Below are positions 1 through 7,187 of a stretch of 64,000 bases of DNA, one piece after another. Numbering within the stretch: the stretch's first letter is position 1; each line of letters starts with the position of its first letter. A program made the position numbers and the translations under genes. The stretch covers positions 5,911,501 through 5,975,500 of the forward strand of contig NZ_JAGIOH010000001.1 of the NCBI RefSeq assembly GCF_017876625.1. The letters run 5' to 3'. The stretch is from Streptomyces syringium. GTDB lineage: Bacteria; Actinomycetota; Actinomycetes; Streptomycetales; Streptomycetaceae. The notes under the pieces were generated by a model that was not told where the DNA came from, ran no database searches, and saw nothing but the letters and a program-made list of their open reading frames with translations.

Positions 1-535
1 ATTCATGGCCGGGCTCGTAGACGAAATTCTTGAGGCCGTCGGGCGAGTGCCAGACCTGGCGCGAGCGCAGCGGAGTCACCACGAGCTTCTCCTTGCCGCC
101 CGCCCTGTCGACCCGCCCGCCCCTCACCTTGCTCTCCACGTAGATGTACTGGTCCTGCCGGGGCTCCAGGGCCGGCTGCCGTGCTGCCACGAGGGAGATG
201 CGGTCGACGGTCGTCGACAGTCCTCCGGTGGTGCCGGGTTCCAGCTTCGCGCCGGCCCTCGGCGGGCGGGTGTCCGTACCCGAGGTACCCGGACCGTCCG
301 GGGCCACGAGCACGGCGCCCGCCACCACGGCCGCGGCAGCCGGGAGCGCGATCCAGGCCGTGCGGTGCGCACGGGAGCGCGGTGCGCGCGGGGCGGTCCG
401 GCGCGCCTCGGCCCACAGGGCCTCTTCGAACAGGTCCTGCCGCGCCTTGGGCAGGGCGGTCTCGGCCTGCCGCGGGAGCAGGAGGTCGAAGTCACGAAGG
501 TCGAGCGGCTCTTGGGTTCGCCGGGAGATGCGCAT
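1..535 (-). CDS. CU044_5270 family membrane-anchored protein (partial)
   Basis: The ATG at 535 shares one base with the TAA stop of the upstream ECF sigma gene, so the two are translationally coupled. The reading frame runs off the window start, giving about 178 N-terminal residues. The first 50 residues are charged (RISRRTQEPLDLRDFD, then KARQDLFEEALWAEA), followed by one hydrophobic segment (ALPAAAAVVAGAVLVA) and an extracytoplasmic part (QYIYVESKVRGGRV, VWHSPDGLKNFVYEPG). This is the usual layout of the CU044_5270 family that sits next to actinobacterial ECF sigma factors. By position it may act as the membrane partner of the sigma factor; that role is inferred. Confidence 0.72.
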   Translation of the reverse strand, partial: MRISRRTQEPLDLRDFDLLLPRQAETALPKARQDLFEEALWAEARRTAPRAPRSRAHRTAWIALPAAAAVVAGAVLVAPDGPGTSGTDTRPPRAGAKLEPGTTGGLSTTVDRISLVAARQPALEPRQDQYIYVESKVRGGRVDRAGGKEKLVVTPLRSRQVWHSPDGLKNFVYEPGHE

Positions 536-1206
536 TATCGGTTCCACTTCTCGTTCGGACGGTTCAGGTGCAGGTGGAGGCGCTCGGGACGCCGGGACGC
601 CGACTCGTCGGCGTGCTGCCGGAGCTCTTGTTCGGCGAGCTTGCGCAGGCGCTCGCGGGCCCGGAACAGCCGCGACCGTACGGTGCCGACGGCCACGCCC
701 AGGGCCTCGGCCGCTTCCACGTAGCTCAGGCCGGACCACACGCAGAGGGTGACGACCTCGCGCTCCGGCCGACGCAGCTTCTCCAGGGCGTTCTTCGCGG
801 CGGTGAGCTGTTCGGCGTCCGCCATCCTGCCCACCACTTCACCCGCGATGTCCGGCACGGCTTCCTTGGCGGGCATCCGGGCCAGGGCCTTCTGATGGCG
901 GCGGGCGGCACGGTTGGTGTTGCGCTGGACGTTCACCGCGATGCCCATCAGCCAGGCCTTCGCGCCGTCCGGCTCCTCGGGAAGCCTGTCGCGAAGGCGC
1001 CAGGCCTCCAGGAACGTGAGCGAAACGACGTCCTCGGCGATGGACCGGTCGCCGGTGGCGCGGATGGCGTAGCGGTGGACGAGCTGGGCGTGCGAGCGGA
1101 AGAGACAGCGGAAGGAGTCCGGGTCGCCGTCCCTGATGCGGGTGTGTATTGACGTCACGTCTGGATATGTCCGATGGGAGGTACGAGTTCCCATGATGTG
1201 GGTCAC
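535..1206 (-). CDS. RNA polymerase ECF sigma factor
   Basis: A 223-residue sigma-70 family protein of the extracytoplasmic function type. Region 2 lies at about residues 30-100 (FRSHAQLVHRYA, EDVVSLTFLEAWR) and region 4 at about 145-195 (LRRPEREVVTLC, LSYVEAAEALGVAVGTVRSR). There is no sigma 1 or 3 domain and no extra C-terminal SnoaL-like domain. The GTG at 1206 gives the longest form; an internal GTG 34 codons upstream of region 2 core (about 1143) is an alternative, and no strong Shine-Dalgarno separates them. The gene is coupled by a 1-nt overlap to a CU044_5270-type gene, a common pair in Streptomyces where the second protein is membrane-bound and probably modulates the sigma factor. Confidence 0.9.
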   Translation of the reverse strand: MTHIMGTRTSHRTYPDVTSIHTRIRDGDPDSFRCLFRSHAQLVHRYAIRATGDRSIAEDVVSLTFLEAWRLRDRLPEEPDGAKAWLMGIAVNVQRNTNRAARRHQKALARMPAKEAVPDIAGEVVGRMADAEQLTAAKNALEKLRRPEREVVTLCVWSGLSYVEAAEALGVAVGTVRSRLFRARERLRKLAEQELRQHADESASRRPERLHLHLNRPNEKWNR

Positions 1207-1253
1207 ACGACAGGGCGGTCATCCCGGCCCCCGCCAGGGCGGAGCACGGCATC

Positions 1254-1664
1254 ATGAGGATCATGCGAACCCGACCTGTGCTCGTGTACGACGGTGACTG
1301 CGGCTTCTGCACGACCTCGGTGAGGTTCGCCGAGAGACGTATCCGTCCCCGTTGTGATGTCACCGCATGGCAGTTCGCGGAGTTGGATGCCCTGGGTGTG
1401 ACGCAGGACAGGGCCGAGTACGAAGTGTTGTGGATCACCCCCAGCGGGACGGTCTACGGCGGAGCCCAGGCCGTCGCCAAACTCCTGCTCAGCGCGCGTG
1501 GTGGCTGGGCCGTGCTGGGGGCGGTGCTCATGCTGCCACCGGTGCGTTGGGCTGCCCACGGCGTCTACCGGCTGATCGCGAACAACCGGCAGCGCATGCC
1601 GGGTGGAACAGCGGCATGCGCTGTGCCCGCCGGGCGAGAGGGTGACGCTGCCTCGCGGCCTTGA
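1254..1664 (+). CDS. DCC-family (DUF393) thiol-disulfide oxidoreductase-like protein
   Basis: A protein of 136 residues starting with the family signature YDGDCGFC at about residues 12-19; the CGFC pair is the CxxC motif of the DCC family. The rest follows the family pattern (WITPSGTVYGGAQAVAKLL, then a hydrophobic helix at 88-105 and VYRLIANNRQRM). Start may be ATG 1254 or ATG 1263; the second has AGGA six bases upstream. DCC proteins are predicted thioredoxin-fold proteins, with no settled substrate. The gene is divergent from the sigma factor and is followed directly by a strong hairpin, so it is probably monocistronic. Confidence 0.82.
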   Translation: MRIMRTRPVLVYDGDCGFCTTSVRFAERRIRPRCDVTAWQFAELDALGVTQDRAEYEVLWITPSGTVYGGAQAVAKLLLSARGGWAVLGAVLMLPPVRWAAHGVYRLIANNRQRMPGGTAACAVPAGREGDAASRP

Positions 1665-1674
1665 TGCGGGGGTG

Positions 1675-1710
1675 CCGTGCGGGGCGCCTGACGGCGGCGC
1701 TCCCGCACGG
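1675..1710. terminator. GC-rich hairpin after the DCC gene
   Basis: The arms CCGTGCGGGGCGCC and GGCGCTCCCGCACGG pair almost perfectly around a short loop, starting 11 bases after the DCC stop codon. There is no T tract, which is normal for Streptomyces terminators. A near-identical hairpin with the same flanking bases occurs at 13231-13267. Confidence 0.65.
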
Positions 1711-2121
1711 ACGAGTGGTCAAAGCGGCTGACAGTTTGACGACTGCGCTCCTGGTCGGCGGCCCCTCTCAGCTCAGGCAAGAGGGACCGCCGCGGGCAGA
1801 GCGGCAAGCTGACCTGTGGCCCGCTGTGGCGCGAGCGTTGCGCGAGGCCGTACCCGCTCTCCTGCCCCACGTCAGACGCCACCGGGACAGGCTGAACGTG
1901 CCCCTGGTGTGTACGGCGTTCACCAGGTCTACCTGCGGCCGACTGACGACGACGAATCGGGGGCAGCCGGGGGCTGGACCGCGACGGTGGTGGACATCGT
2001 GCCCATCTCCGATTCGTGACAGCCGCCCCCGCCGTTCCTGCCGCCAGCCGGGCGGAATCCACGCCTCCGCCCTGATCCAGGACGGTGACGGCCGGGTGCT
2101 CACTGTCCGCCTCGCAGGCGA
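1711..2121. other. gene-poor stretch with decayed coding fragment
   Basis: No intact gene is supported here. A plus-strand frame at about 1906-2019 reads VYGVHQVYLRPTDDDES and ends VVDIVPISDS before a TGA; it has coding-like composition but no start or ribosome site, so it looks like the tail of a lost gene. Family not recognised. Confidence 0.35.
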
Positions 2122-2508
2122 GGTCAGCTATCGGCTGTCCGGCGGTTTCGCCTGTGCCCATGCAAGATCGTCGACATGTCGGCGTCCCCCACGGGTATTC
2201 GCCTCACAGGTATCGACATCTTCACCGGCAGGAAGCATGAAGATGTCGTCTCGGCGACTCACAACGTCGATGTGCCCAACGTCAAACGGAGTGAGTACCA
2301 GCTGGTCGACATCGCCGACGGCTTCCTCAGCATGATGGACGATGGCGGTGAGATGAAGGAGGACGTAAAGCTCCCGGCAGGGGAACTGGGCGATGCAATC
2401 GCGGCAGACTTCGAGGCCGGCAAGGACCTCCTCGTGACCGTGATCAGCGCGATGGGCGAGGAGGCAGCGATCTCCCATAAGGAAGCTCCTAAGGGCAGCG
2501 GAGCCTGA
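2122..2508 (+). pseudogene. decayed eukaryote-type eIF5A gene (hypusine loop deleted)
   Basis: The open frame from ATG 2176 (110 residues) matches the C-terminal OB-fold half of fungal-type eIF5A: GIDIFTGRKHED, THNVDVPNVKRSEYQL, DIADGFLSMM, LPAGELGD, EAGKDLLVTVISAMGEEA and HKEAPKGS. Upstream of the ATG the similarity continues but breaks frame twice: QLSAVR (compare QCSALR) at about 2125-2142, then GGFAC at about 2141-2156 in another frame, then PCKIVDMS back in the main frame. Between MSASPTG and LTGIDIF only two residues remain where the family has the K-H-G-H-A-K-V-H hypusination loop, so the modified lysine is missing. No Shine-Dalgarno precedes ATG 2176. Bacteria normally use EF-P instead, so this is foreign DNA. 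A truncated expressed derivative cannot be excluded. Confidence 0.78.
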
Positions 2509-2551
2509 CCGCTGCCCCTGTGCGCGTGGTGCGTGGAGCTGGAGCGGGCAG

Positions 2552-2605
2552 TCAGCGGGGCTGGTTCAGCGCCCGGGTCAGTTCACGGTTGGCGGCCCGG
2601 GCAGC
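2552..2605 (-). pseudogene. C-terminal fragment of a DUF6262-type transposition helper
   Basis: The last 17 codons read AARAANRELTRALNQPR followed by TGA. As recalled, this is the usual C-terminus of actinobacterial DUF6262 proteins, which accompany Tn554-like tyrosine-recombinase transposases. Nothing upstream continues the frame convincingly. It is a scar of a lost mobile element; a frameshifted N-terminal part of the same family is at 12735-13044. Confidence 0.4.
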
Positions 2606-2639
2606 ACCACCGCGCCCGCCTGGGGGAACTGCTGCGCGC

Positions 2640-2789
2640 TTACGGGCCGGGCGGCAGGCCCGCCTCGCACGGCCGGTACGTACGGGCCTGGACCACCTCA
2701 CCGGCACTGCCCCCTCCAGCCCGCCCGGACCGCCAGTCCCTGGTGAGCCGGACAAACTCACGGCGCAACCCGGCGGGTGCCAGAGACCA
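2640..2789 (-). pseudogene. unrecognised gene fragment
   Basis: A 49-codon stretch with coding-like composition (WSLAPAGLRREFVRLTRD, then VVQARTYRPCEAG) ends at a TAA. The frame is closed upstream by a TGA about five codons earlier and no start codon is present. Its last codons (RPCEAGLPPGP) resemble the end of the 73-aa gene at 11080-11301 (RPREAGVLPAP), and the DNA around both stops is similar, so the two are related remnants. Function unknown. Confidence 0.3.
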
Positions 2790-2965
2790 CTTCCTGCGAC
2801 GAGCTCATAGGTTCGCGTTCCGACTGGTCCGTTCACGCGGGGGGCTGGACAGCACCTCGCCCGGCACCCCCGTCGCCGGGCGAGGTGAGCTTGCCGGCAC
2901 ACCGGCAACAGCCTCTGCGGGCGCGGCCAGCACCGCTCCGGCCAAGGCTCCCCGACTCTCGGCAG

Positions 2966-3271
2966 CTACCTCTTCTCGATCTTTATATCTGCCAAATCCC
3001 ACCAGCACTTAAGGACGGCCTTCCGCTTCGTTCCCCCGTTCTGCTTGTACCACTCGCTGGTACGGTCCTGCTCGAAGTTGCAGATCGAGATCGTGCGCCA
3101 CTGCCCCTTGCCCTTGCACTCGACCCATCCGGTTTTGCCACCGACGTGCTTCTTGCAGGACAGAGATTGAGCTGCAGCAGCCTCATCCGCCGCCGCCTGG
3201 GGAGCAGTAAGGATAAGGGCAGCCACAGCACTCAGCCCGGCAACTGCGAGACTCCGCCTCAGATTTCGCAT
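2966..3271 (-). CDS. small secreted protein with four cysteines
   Basis: The preferred start is the ATG at 3271, preceded by GAAAGG, and not an in-frame ATG 14 codons upstream. It encodes 101 residues with a clear Sec signal peptide (MRNLRRSLAVAG, hydrophobic core, cleavage near APQAAA). The mature part of about 75 residues is basic and rich in Lys and Trp, with four cysteines (SC, VEC, SIC, LKC) that could form two disulfides. No family was recognised. It lies about 90 bases downstream of a SARP-type repeat box (3363-3391), itself adjoining a remnant of a regulator 3' end, so it is probably a target of such a regulator. Confidence 0.7.
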   Translation of the reverse strand: MRNLRRSLAVAGLSAVAALILTAPQAAADEAAAAQSLSCKKHVGGKTGWVECKGKGQWRTISICNFEQDRTSEWYKQNGGTKRKAVLKCWWDLADIKIEKR

Positions 3272-3362
3272 TCCGCACCTTTCTCGCTTTCGGTATTCCG
3301 GGAACCCATCCACGTGGGATCGAGACGTCTCGCGACGTCTCCGCAGAGCGTGCCGTCAGTGA

Positions 3363-3391
3363 GCTTCAGAGCGGCTTCAGTGTGGACTCAG
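3363..3391 (-). promoter_or_regulatory. SARP-type direct repeats, decayed copy
   Basis: On the plus strand GCTTCAG occurs at 3363-3369 and 3374-3380, and a two-mismatch copy GACTCAG at 3385-3391, all at 11-bp spacing. The 20-odd bases on the promoter side (reading minus TCACTGACGGCACGCTCTGC) are identical to those beside the intact box at 4896-4924. SARP regulators bind heptamers repeated every 11 bp, so this is a likely activator site for the secreted-protein gene ending at 2966. Confidence 0.6.
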
Positions 3392-3486
3392 AGCCCACCC
3401 CGCTCGCGCAACACCGTTAGCCCGGCGGCCCGCAGCGCGTCCCCGTCCAGAGCGGCATACCCGATACCGCCTCGGCATAAAGAGGC
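3388..3486 (-). pseudogene. remnant of the C-terminus of a duplicated TPR regulator
   Basis: The last 32 codons before a stop read as a diverged copy of the end of the regulator half at 4921-6285: GYAALDGDALRAAG and LTVLRERGGL against AYATLDDVALRAAA and TALRERNRR. Nothing upstream continues the match. With the shared downstream box this shows that a whole [regulator 3' end, repeat box, target gene] unit was once duplicated, and that one regulator copy was almost entirely lost. Confidence 0.6.
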
Positions 3487-3662
3487 TGACAGAGACGGCC
3501 ATGTCCAGTGCCTGGTGAGATTCACAGAGCCAATGCGTCGGCAGCCCATCCTTCTGCGGTCTTCAGGGCGGGGCGGGGAATCTGGTCCCATTTTCCTCAA
3601 GACGCAGCCCTCCTAGGTGGAGGGCTGCAGTACGCCTTAGGTCATGGCTATCTGAATTGGCG

Positions 3663-4406
3663 TCACGTCTTCAGATATCCGCCCTTGGAGCCGCTGTAGT
3701 CGGCCCAGACGCGATGACGCCCTGTGTCCTCGATGCCCGTCCACCACTCAAATGTCCATACCGTCTCGGAGTGTGCATTGTCTGCGGGTTCCGCCGAGAT
3801 CCATTCATCGACCGGCGTGTGAGTCAGCTCGGTGCCCGGAATGTAGTTTTTGTGCCACGCGGCTCCGGGGTAGACCTTAGTGGTGTTCTTTCCTTTGACC
3901 CGGTATGAAGTCTTGACTGTGACCCTGGTGGCCTCAAGGCCGAAATACTTAACTTTCACCCAGTGTGAAGCCCACATATCCCTGGACCCGGCGGCCTCGG
4001 GACTGGACTCACCGGGGCCCTTTGCGGCCTCGGAACCGGAGTCGCCGCCGCTACTGACGACGACATCGCCGTCTGCCATCACGGTACGGGCCGCACCCTT
4101 CCCCTCGACCGTGTTGGCGAATACGTCGAAGTAGCTGCGGTCGTTGATGTACTCAAGATACCGTTTCTGCTTCTCCGCAGGGAGAGCCTGGTATTTCTTA
4201 GAGTACTCAGCAGCATCACCGTCCCCGGCCTCCGCCTTAGCCTTGAGCCAGTCGGCATAGGCCTTCGGCGAAGCAGTGGCGGCCGGCCGGACGCCAGCAG
4301 CATTTGGGCTGCTGTCTGCTGTTGCAGCGCTCGGAAGTCCCGCCAATACAGTGGCGCTAACAGCCGCCGCCACCAGCCCGACTATTCTTCGTCGGCGAAT
4401 AGACAT
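3663..4406 (-). CDS. secreted protein of unknown function
   Basis: A 247-residue protein with ATG at 4406 and a GGGGG Shine-Dalgarno about eight bases upstream. The N-terminus is a Sec signal peptide (MSIRRRRIVGLVAAAVSATVL, cleavage near SAATA). The segment at about 60-100 is helical and charged (EYSKKYQALPAEKQKRYLEY), then a Ser/Gly/Glu-rich linker at 115-140, then a beta-rich C-terminal half with many aromatics (WASHWVKVKYFG, TVWTFEWWTGIEDTG). No cysteines are present. It lies 240 bases downstream of the 33-aa peptide gene on the same strand and may share its SARP-controlled transcript. No family recognised. Confidence 0.75.
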   Translation of the reverse strand: MSIRRRRIVGLVAAAVSATVLAGLPSAATADSSPNAAGVRPAATASPKAYADWLKAKAEAGDGDAAEYSKKYQALPAEKQKRYLEYINDRSYFDVFANTVEGKGAARTVMADGDVVVSSGGDSGSEAAKGPGESSPEAAGSRDMWASHWVKVKYFGLEATRVTVKTSYRVKGKNTTKVYPGAAWHKNYIPGTELTHTPVDEWISAEPADNAHSETVWTFEWWTGIEDTGRHRVWADYSGSKGGYLKT

Positions 4407-4648
4407 CTCGTTCCCCCACTTTGATTCTGTTAGGTATTTGGTCAGCGGCGCGCGTTTCCTGCGATCCCCACCTGTGCCGCGAGGCGCAATCTCGCACGCA
4501 CAGTGTTCATCTGCAACGAAAACGATGGTTTATTGAGATTCGCTTGAGGTTGCAGGCCCGGAAATAAAATCTCGCCAACAGGCCCTGGCCTGCCCGGTCA
4601 TGCGCTCCTGCGGGCTTCCGCGGTGCGCTCTTCTTCGCCGTTGCGACC

Positions 4649-4750
4649 TCACACACTCATATGCGTGGCGGTGAGCGCCTCACGGGGGTCGGACTCCAGG
4701 CCCAGTTCCTCGAGCTCGGCAACGAGGGCGTCGACACGCGACTCAGTCAT
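4649..4750 (-). CDS. 33-residue peptide gene
   Basis: ATG 4750 is preceded by AAAGGAG at good spacing. The product is acidic and helical: MTESRVDALVAELEELG, then LESDPREALTATHMSV, ending at TGA 4649. It has no signal peptide and no cysteine. It is the first gene after the triple SARP-type repeat at 4896-4924, about 145 bases away. The layout (leader-like acidic helix, then a short Thr/Ser-containing tail ALTATHMSV) would suit a ribosomal peptide precursor or a signalling peptide read by the adjoining TPR regulator, but no modification enzyme is nearby, so the function is open. Confidence 0.55.
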   Translation of the reverse strand: MTESRVDALVAELEELGLESDPREALTATHMSV

Positions 4751-4895
4751 TTCATTCTCCTTTCACTTCCATGAAATTGCACAGTGACGATGAACCGGAA
4801 TGCAGCCCGCACTCATCACGAGTGTTGCTCTTTTTCATGGCGCGCCGCGGGATGGAAACATCTCGCGACGTCTGCGCAGAGCGTGCCGTCAGTGA

Positions 4896-4924
4896 GCTTC
4901 AGAGCGGCTTCAGTGTGGCTTCAG
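4896..4924 (-). promoter_or_regulatory. triple 11-bp direct repeat, SARP binding site
   Basis: GCTTCAG occurs three times without mismatch at 4896-4902, 4907-4913 and 4918-4924, exactly 11 bp apart. On the minus strand this is CTGAAGC repeated along one helix face, reading toward the peptide gene. The third copy overlaps the stop codon of the TPR half of the regulator (4921-4923). SARP family activators bind such heptamers next to a weak -10, which fits the absence of a good -35 here. Confidence 0.72.
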
Positions 4925-6285
4925 CGCCGATTCCGCTCTCGCAACGCCGTCTGCGCGGCGGCCCGCAGTGCGACATCGTCCAAGGTGGCGTACGCCGACA
5001 ACGCCTCGGCGTATGCGGCCCTGTCGGCCTGTTCGGCTGCCTGCCGGGACAGCGTGGTGGACATGGTCGGCTGGAAGACGCGTAGGTGGCGGAAGCGTTC
5101 GGCCAGGGCGACCAGCCGCGTTCCCGACCGGGTGCGGTGCGCGTTGCCGGTGCGCGGGCCGTGGTGGAGGTCGGTCATGCCGAGGGCGAGGAGCAGTGCG
5201 CCGCAGAGCGGGAGGTTCGCGAGGTCCCTGTCCTGCCGGCGGGGTGGCGCGGTGGCGCGGGGGGCCAGGAGGGTGGGAAGCCTGTTCTGGAGGGTGGTGG
5301 TGAGGTCTTCGACGAGGTCGGGGTGACCGTATCGCGCGTGGGCGGTCACGGCGGCGGCCTGGATCTCCAGGGCCCAGGGCTCCAGGTTCAATTCGAGGTC
5401 GAAGACTGGGCTGGCGGCGGTGCTTCGTGCTGCTTCGGCGGCCTGGCGCCATAGGCGCAGCCCGTATTCGGTGTCGCCGCGGGCGAGTGCGATCTCGGCG
5501 CGTATTTCAAGGCTGGGCGAGAAGATGTCCGGTGTCTCGTGCGGCTGGGGCAGCGTCGCTTGTGCTGCCCAGTGCTCGGCCTCGTCGAGGTCACCGGTGT
5601 GCAGGTTGGCGAGCGCCATGCCCCAGCGGATGCCGACCGGGGCGCCCTGGACGCCTAACTCCTCCAGGACCCGTAGTGCCGATTGCAGATGGTGCAGGGC
5701 TTCGTGTCCCTGCTCGGCATGGAGGCACAGTCTGGCCATTCGGGCGGGAGCCATGACCTGGATCCACGGAATTCGCAGCTCCTTGAAGGCATCGAGCATG
5801 CGCTGGGCCGCTGACAGTGCGCGGTCCGGGTGGTAGGCGTTCTCCCACACGAGGCTGGCCGCGCAGTTGGCCGCGCCGGCGAGCAGCGGCTCATCCCGGT
5901 CGCACAAGGTGTTCAGCACCGAGTGATCGGGGCGCAGGAGTTCGGGTAGGGCGCACAGTACGGTCGAGACAGCTCCGATCAGGGTGTTTGGTGAGGCTGG
6001 GGGCAGTCGGCGCAGGGCGACGAGGGTGCGCGCTGTTCCGGGGCCGAATCCGAGGAACAGGCTCGTGGCGCATGTGGCCGCGGCGGTCCGGGTGACCTCG
6101 ACGAAGTCGGGTTGGGGCCGGAAGTGGGAGAGCAGTGGTCCGGCGTCCTGGGCGAGCGGGACGAGGCGAGCGTAGTTGGCCTCCGTGGTCCACAAGGTTG
6201 CGAGCACTGCGGTGGTGGCGACGACCGTAGCGCCGTCCTCCTGGGTGATGTCCACGGACACGCGGTCATCCGGGTGAGCGGACAT
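4921..6285 (-). CDS. C-terminal TPR half of a SARP/NB-ARC/TPR regulator, severed by IS21
   Basis: 454 codons of helical-repeat sequence (TTEANYARLVPLAQDAG, LANLHTGDLDEAEHWA, AEIALARGDTEYGLRLWR, YAEALSAYATLDDVALRAA) typical of the TPR domain that follows NB-ARC in AfsR-like regulators. There is no DNA-binding or nucleotide-binding domain. The N-terminal half lies on the far side of the insertion element (8931-10841) in the same orientation, so the two were one gene of about 1,100 codons. The ATG at 6285 has AAGAGGTG just upstream, inside the former coding sequence, so this half could still be translated on its own from an element-derived transcript. The gene end overlaps the SARP-type repeat box. 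Confidence 0.8.
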   Translation of the reverse strand: MSAHPDDRVSVDITQEDGATVVATTAVLATLWTTEANYARLVPLAQDAGPLLSHFRPQPDFVEVTRTAAATCATSLFLGFGPGTARTLVALRRLPPASPNTLIGAVSTVLCALPELLRPDHSVLNTLCDRDEPLLAGAANCAASLVWENAYHPDRALSAAQRMLDAFKELRIPWIQVMAPARMARLCLHAEQGHEALHHLQSALRVLEELGVQGAPVGIRWGMALANLHTGDLDEAEHWAAQATLPQPHETPDIFSPSLEIRAEIALARGDTEYGLRLWRQAAEAARSTAASPVFDLELNLEPWALEIQAAAVTAHARYGHPDLVEDLTTTLQNRLPTLLAPRATAPPRRQDRDLANLPLCGALLLALGMTDLHHGPRTGNAHRTRSGTRLVALAERFRHLRVFQPTMSTTLSRQAAEQADRAAYAEALSAYATLDDVALRAAAQTALRERNRR

Positions 6286-6350
6286 TGCACCTCTTTGTGG
6301 GCGGACAGTTCATCTCCTTGTGCGGTGTGACTTTTCGTCCCTCGACTGGC

Positions 6351-7187
6351 TCAGTGCAGTGGCTTGACGCCCTTGCCCGTGGTTGCCTGGGTGAGCCGGA
6401 GGCTGCTGCCCTCGGTCAGGACGATGTGCGCGTGATGCAACAGCCGGTCGACTGCTGCCGTGGCGAGCGTCTTGGGCATGATCGAGTCGAATCCCGACGG
6501 ATGCAGGTTCGAGGTCACGATCACGGACCTGCGTTCGTAGGCGGCATCGATCACCCGGTAGAACGCCTCGGCGGCGGCCTGGCCGGACGGCAGCATCCCG
6601 ATGTCGTCCAGGATGATGAGGTTGGCCCGGGTGATCTTCGCGATCGCCTTCGCGACGGAGTTGTCGACGGTGGCCCGGCCGACGTGGGCGGTCAGCGATT
6701 CGAGGCTGAACCAGGCGACTTGCATGCCCCGGTCGATGGCCTTGTGGGCCAGGGCCTCGGCGAAGTGGCTCTTGCCGGTGCCCGACGGGCCGGCGATGGC
6801 GAGGTTCTCCGACCGGCCGACCCATTCCAGCGTCATCAGGGCCTGCTGGGTCGGAGCGGGGATGGAGGAGTCCTCCTCCCGCCAGGAGCTGAACGTCTTG
6901 CCGGTGGGCAGGTTCGCCTGCTTGCGGTGGCTGCGGCGGGTCGCCGCCTCCCGGCCCTTGATCTCCTCTTCCAGCAGGATCCGCAGCACTTCGGCCGGGT
7001 CCCAGCGTTGCGACCGGGCGGTGGCCAGCACGTCCGGGGCCGCCTTGCGCAAGTAGGGGAACCGCATCCGCTTCAGGACGGATTCCAGATCGGCCGGGAT
7101 CGGCGGCGGGGCCGGTGAGGAGGGGACCGGAGACGGGGCCGGGACGGGCTGGTCGGTTTCCGGGTCCAGCAACGCGATGCCGGTCAT
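6351..7187 (-). CDS. istB: IstB-type transposition ATPase
   Basis: A 278-residue AAA+ helper of IS21 transposition. Walker A is GPSGTGKS at about residues 133-140 and Walker B LIILDDIG at about 190-197; the N-terminal MRFPYLRKAAPDV region is the usual IstB lead-in. The start codon overlaps the istA stop by four bases (ATGA), giving coupled translation. IstB binds DNA non-specifically and delivers target sites to IstA. It appears intact, so the element may still be active. Confidence 0.95.
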   Translation of the reverse strand: MTGIALLDPETDQPVPAPSPVPSSPAPPPIPADLESVLKRMRFPYLRKAAPDVLATARSQRWDPAEVLRILLEEEIKGREAATRRSHRKQANLPTGKTFSSWREEDSSIPAPTQQALMTLEWVGRSENLAIAGPSGTGKSHFAEALAHKAIDRGMQVAWFSLESLTAHVGRATVDNSVAKAIAKITRANLIILDDIGMLPSGQAAAEAFYRVIDAAYERRSVIVTSNLHPSGFDSIMPKTLATAAVDRLLHHAHIVLTEGSSLRLTQATTGKGVKPLH

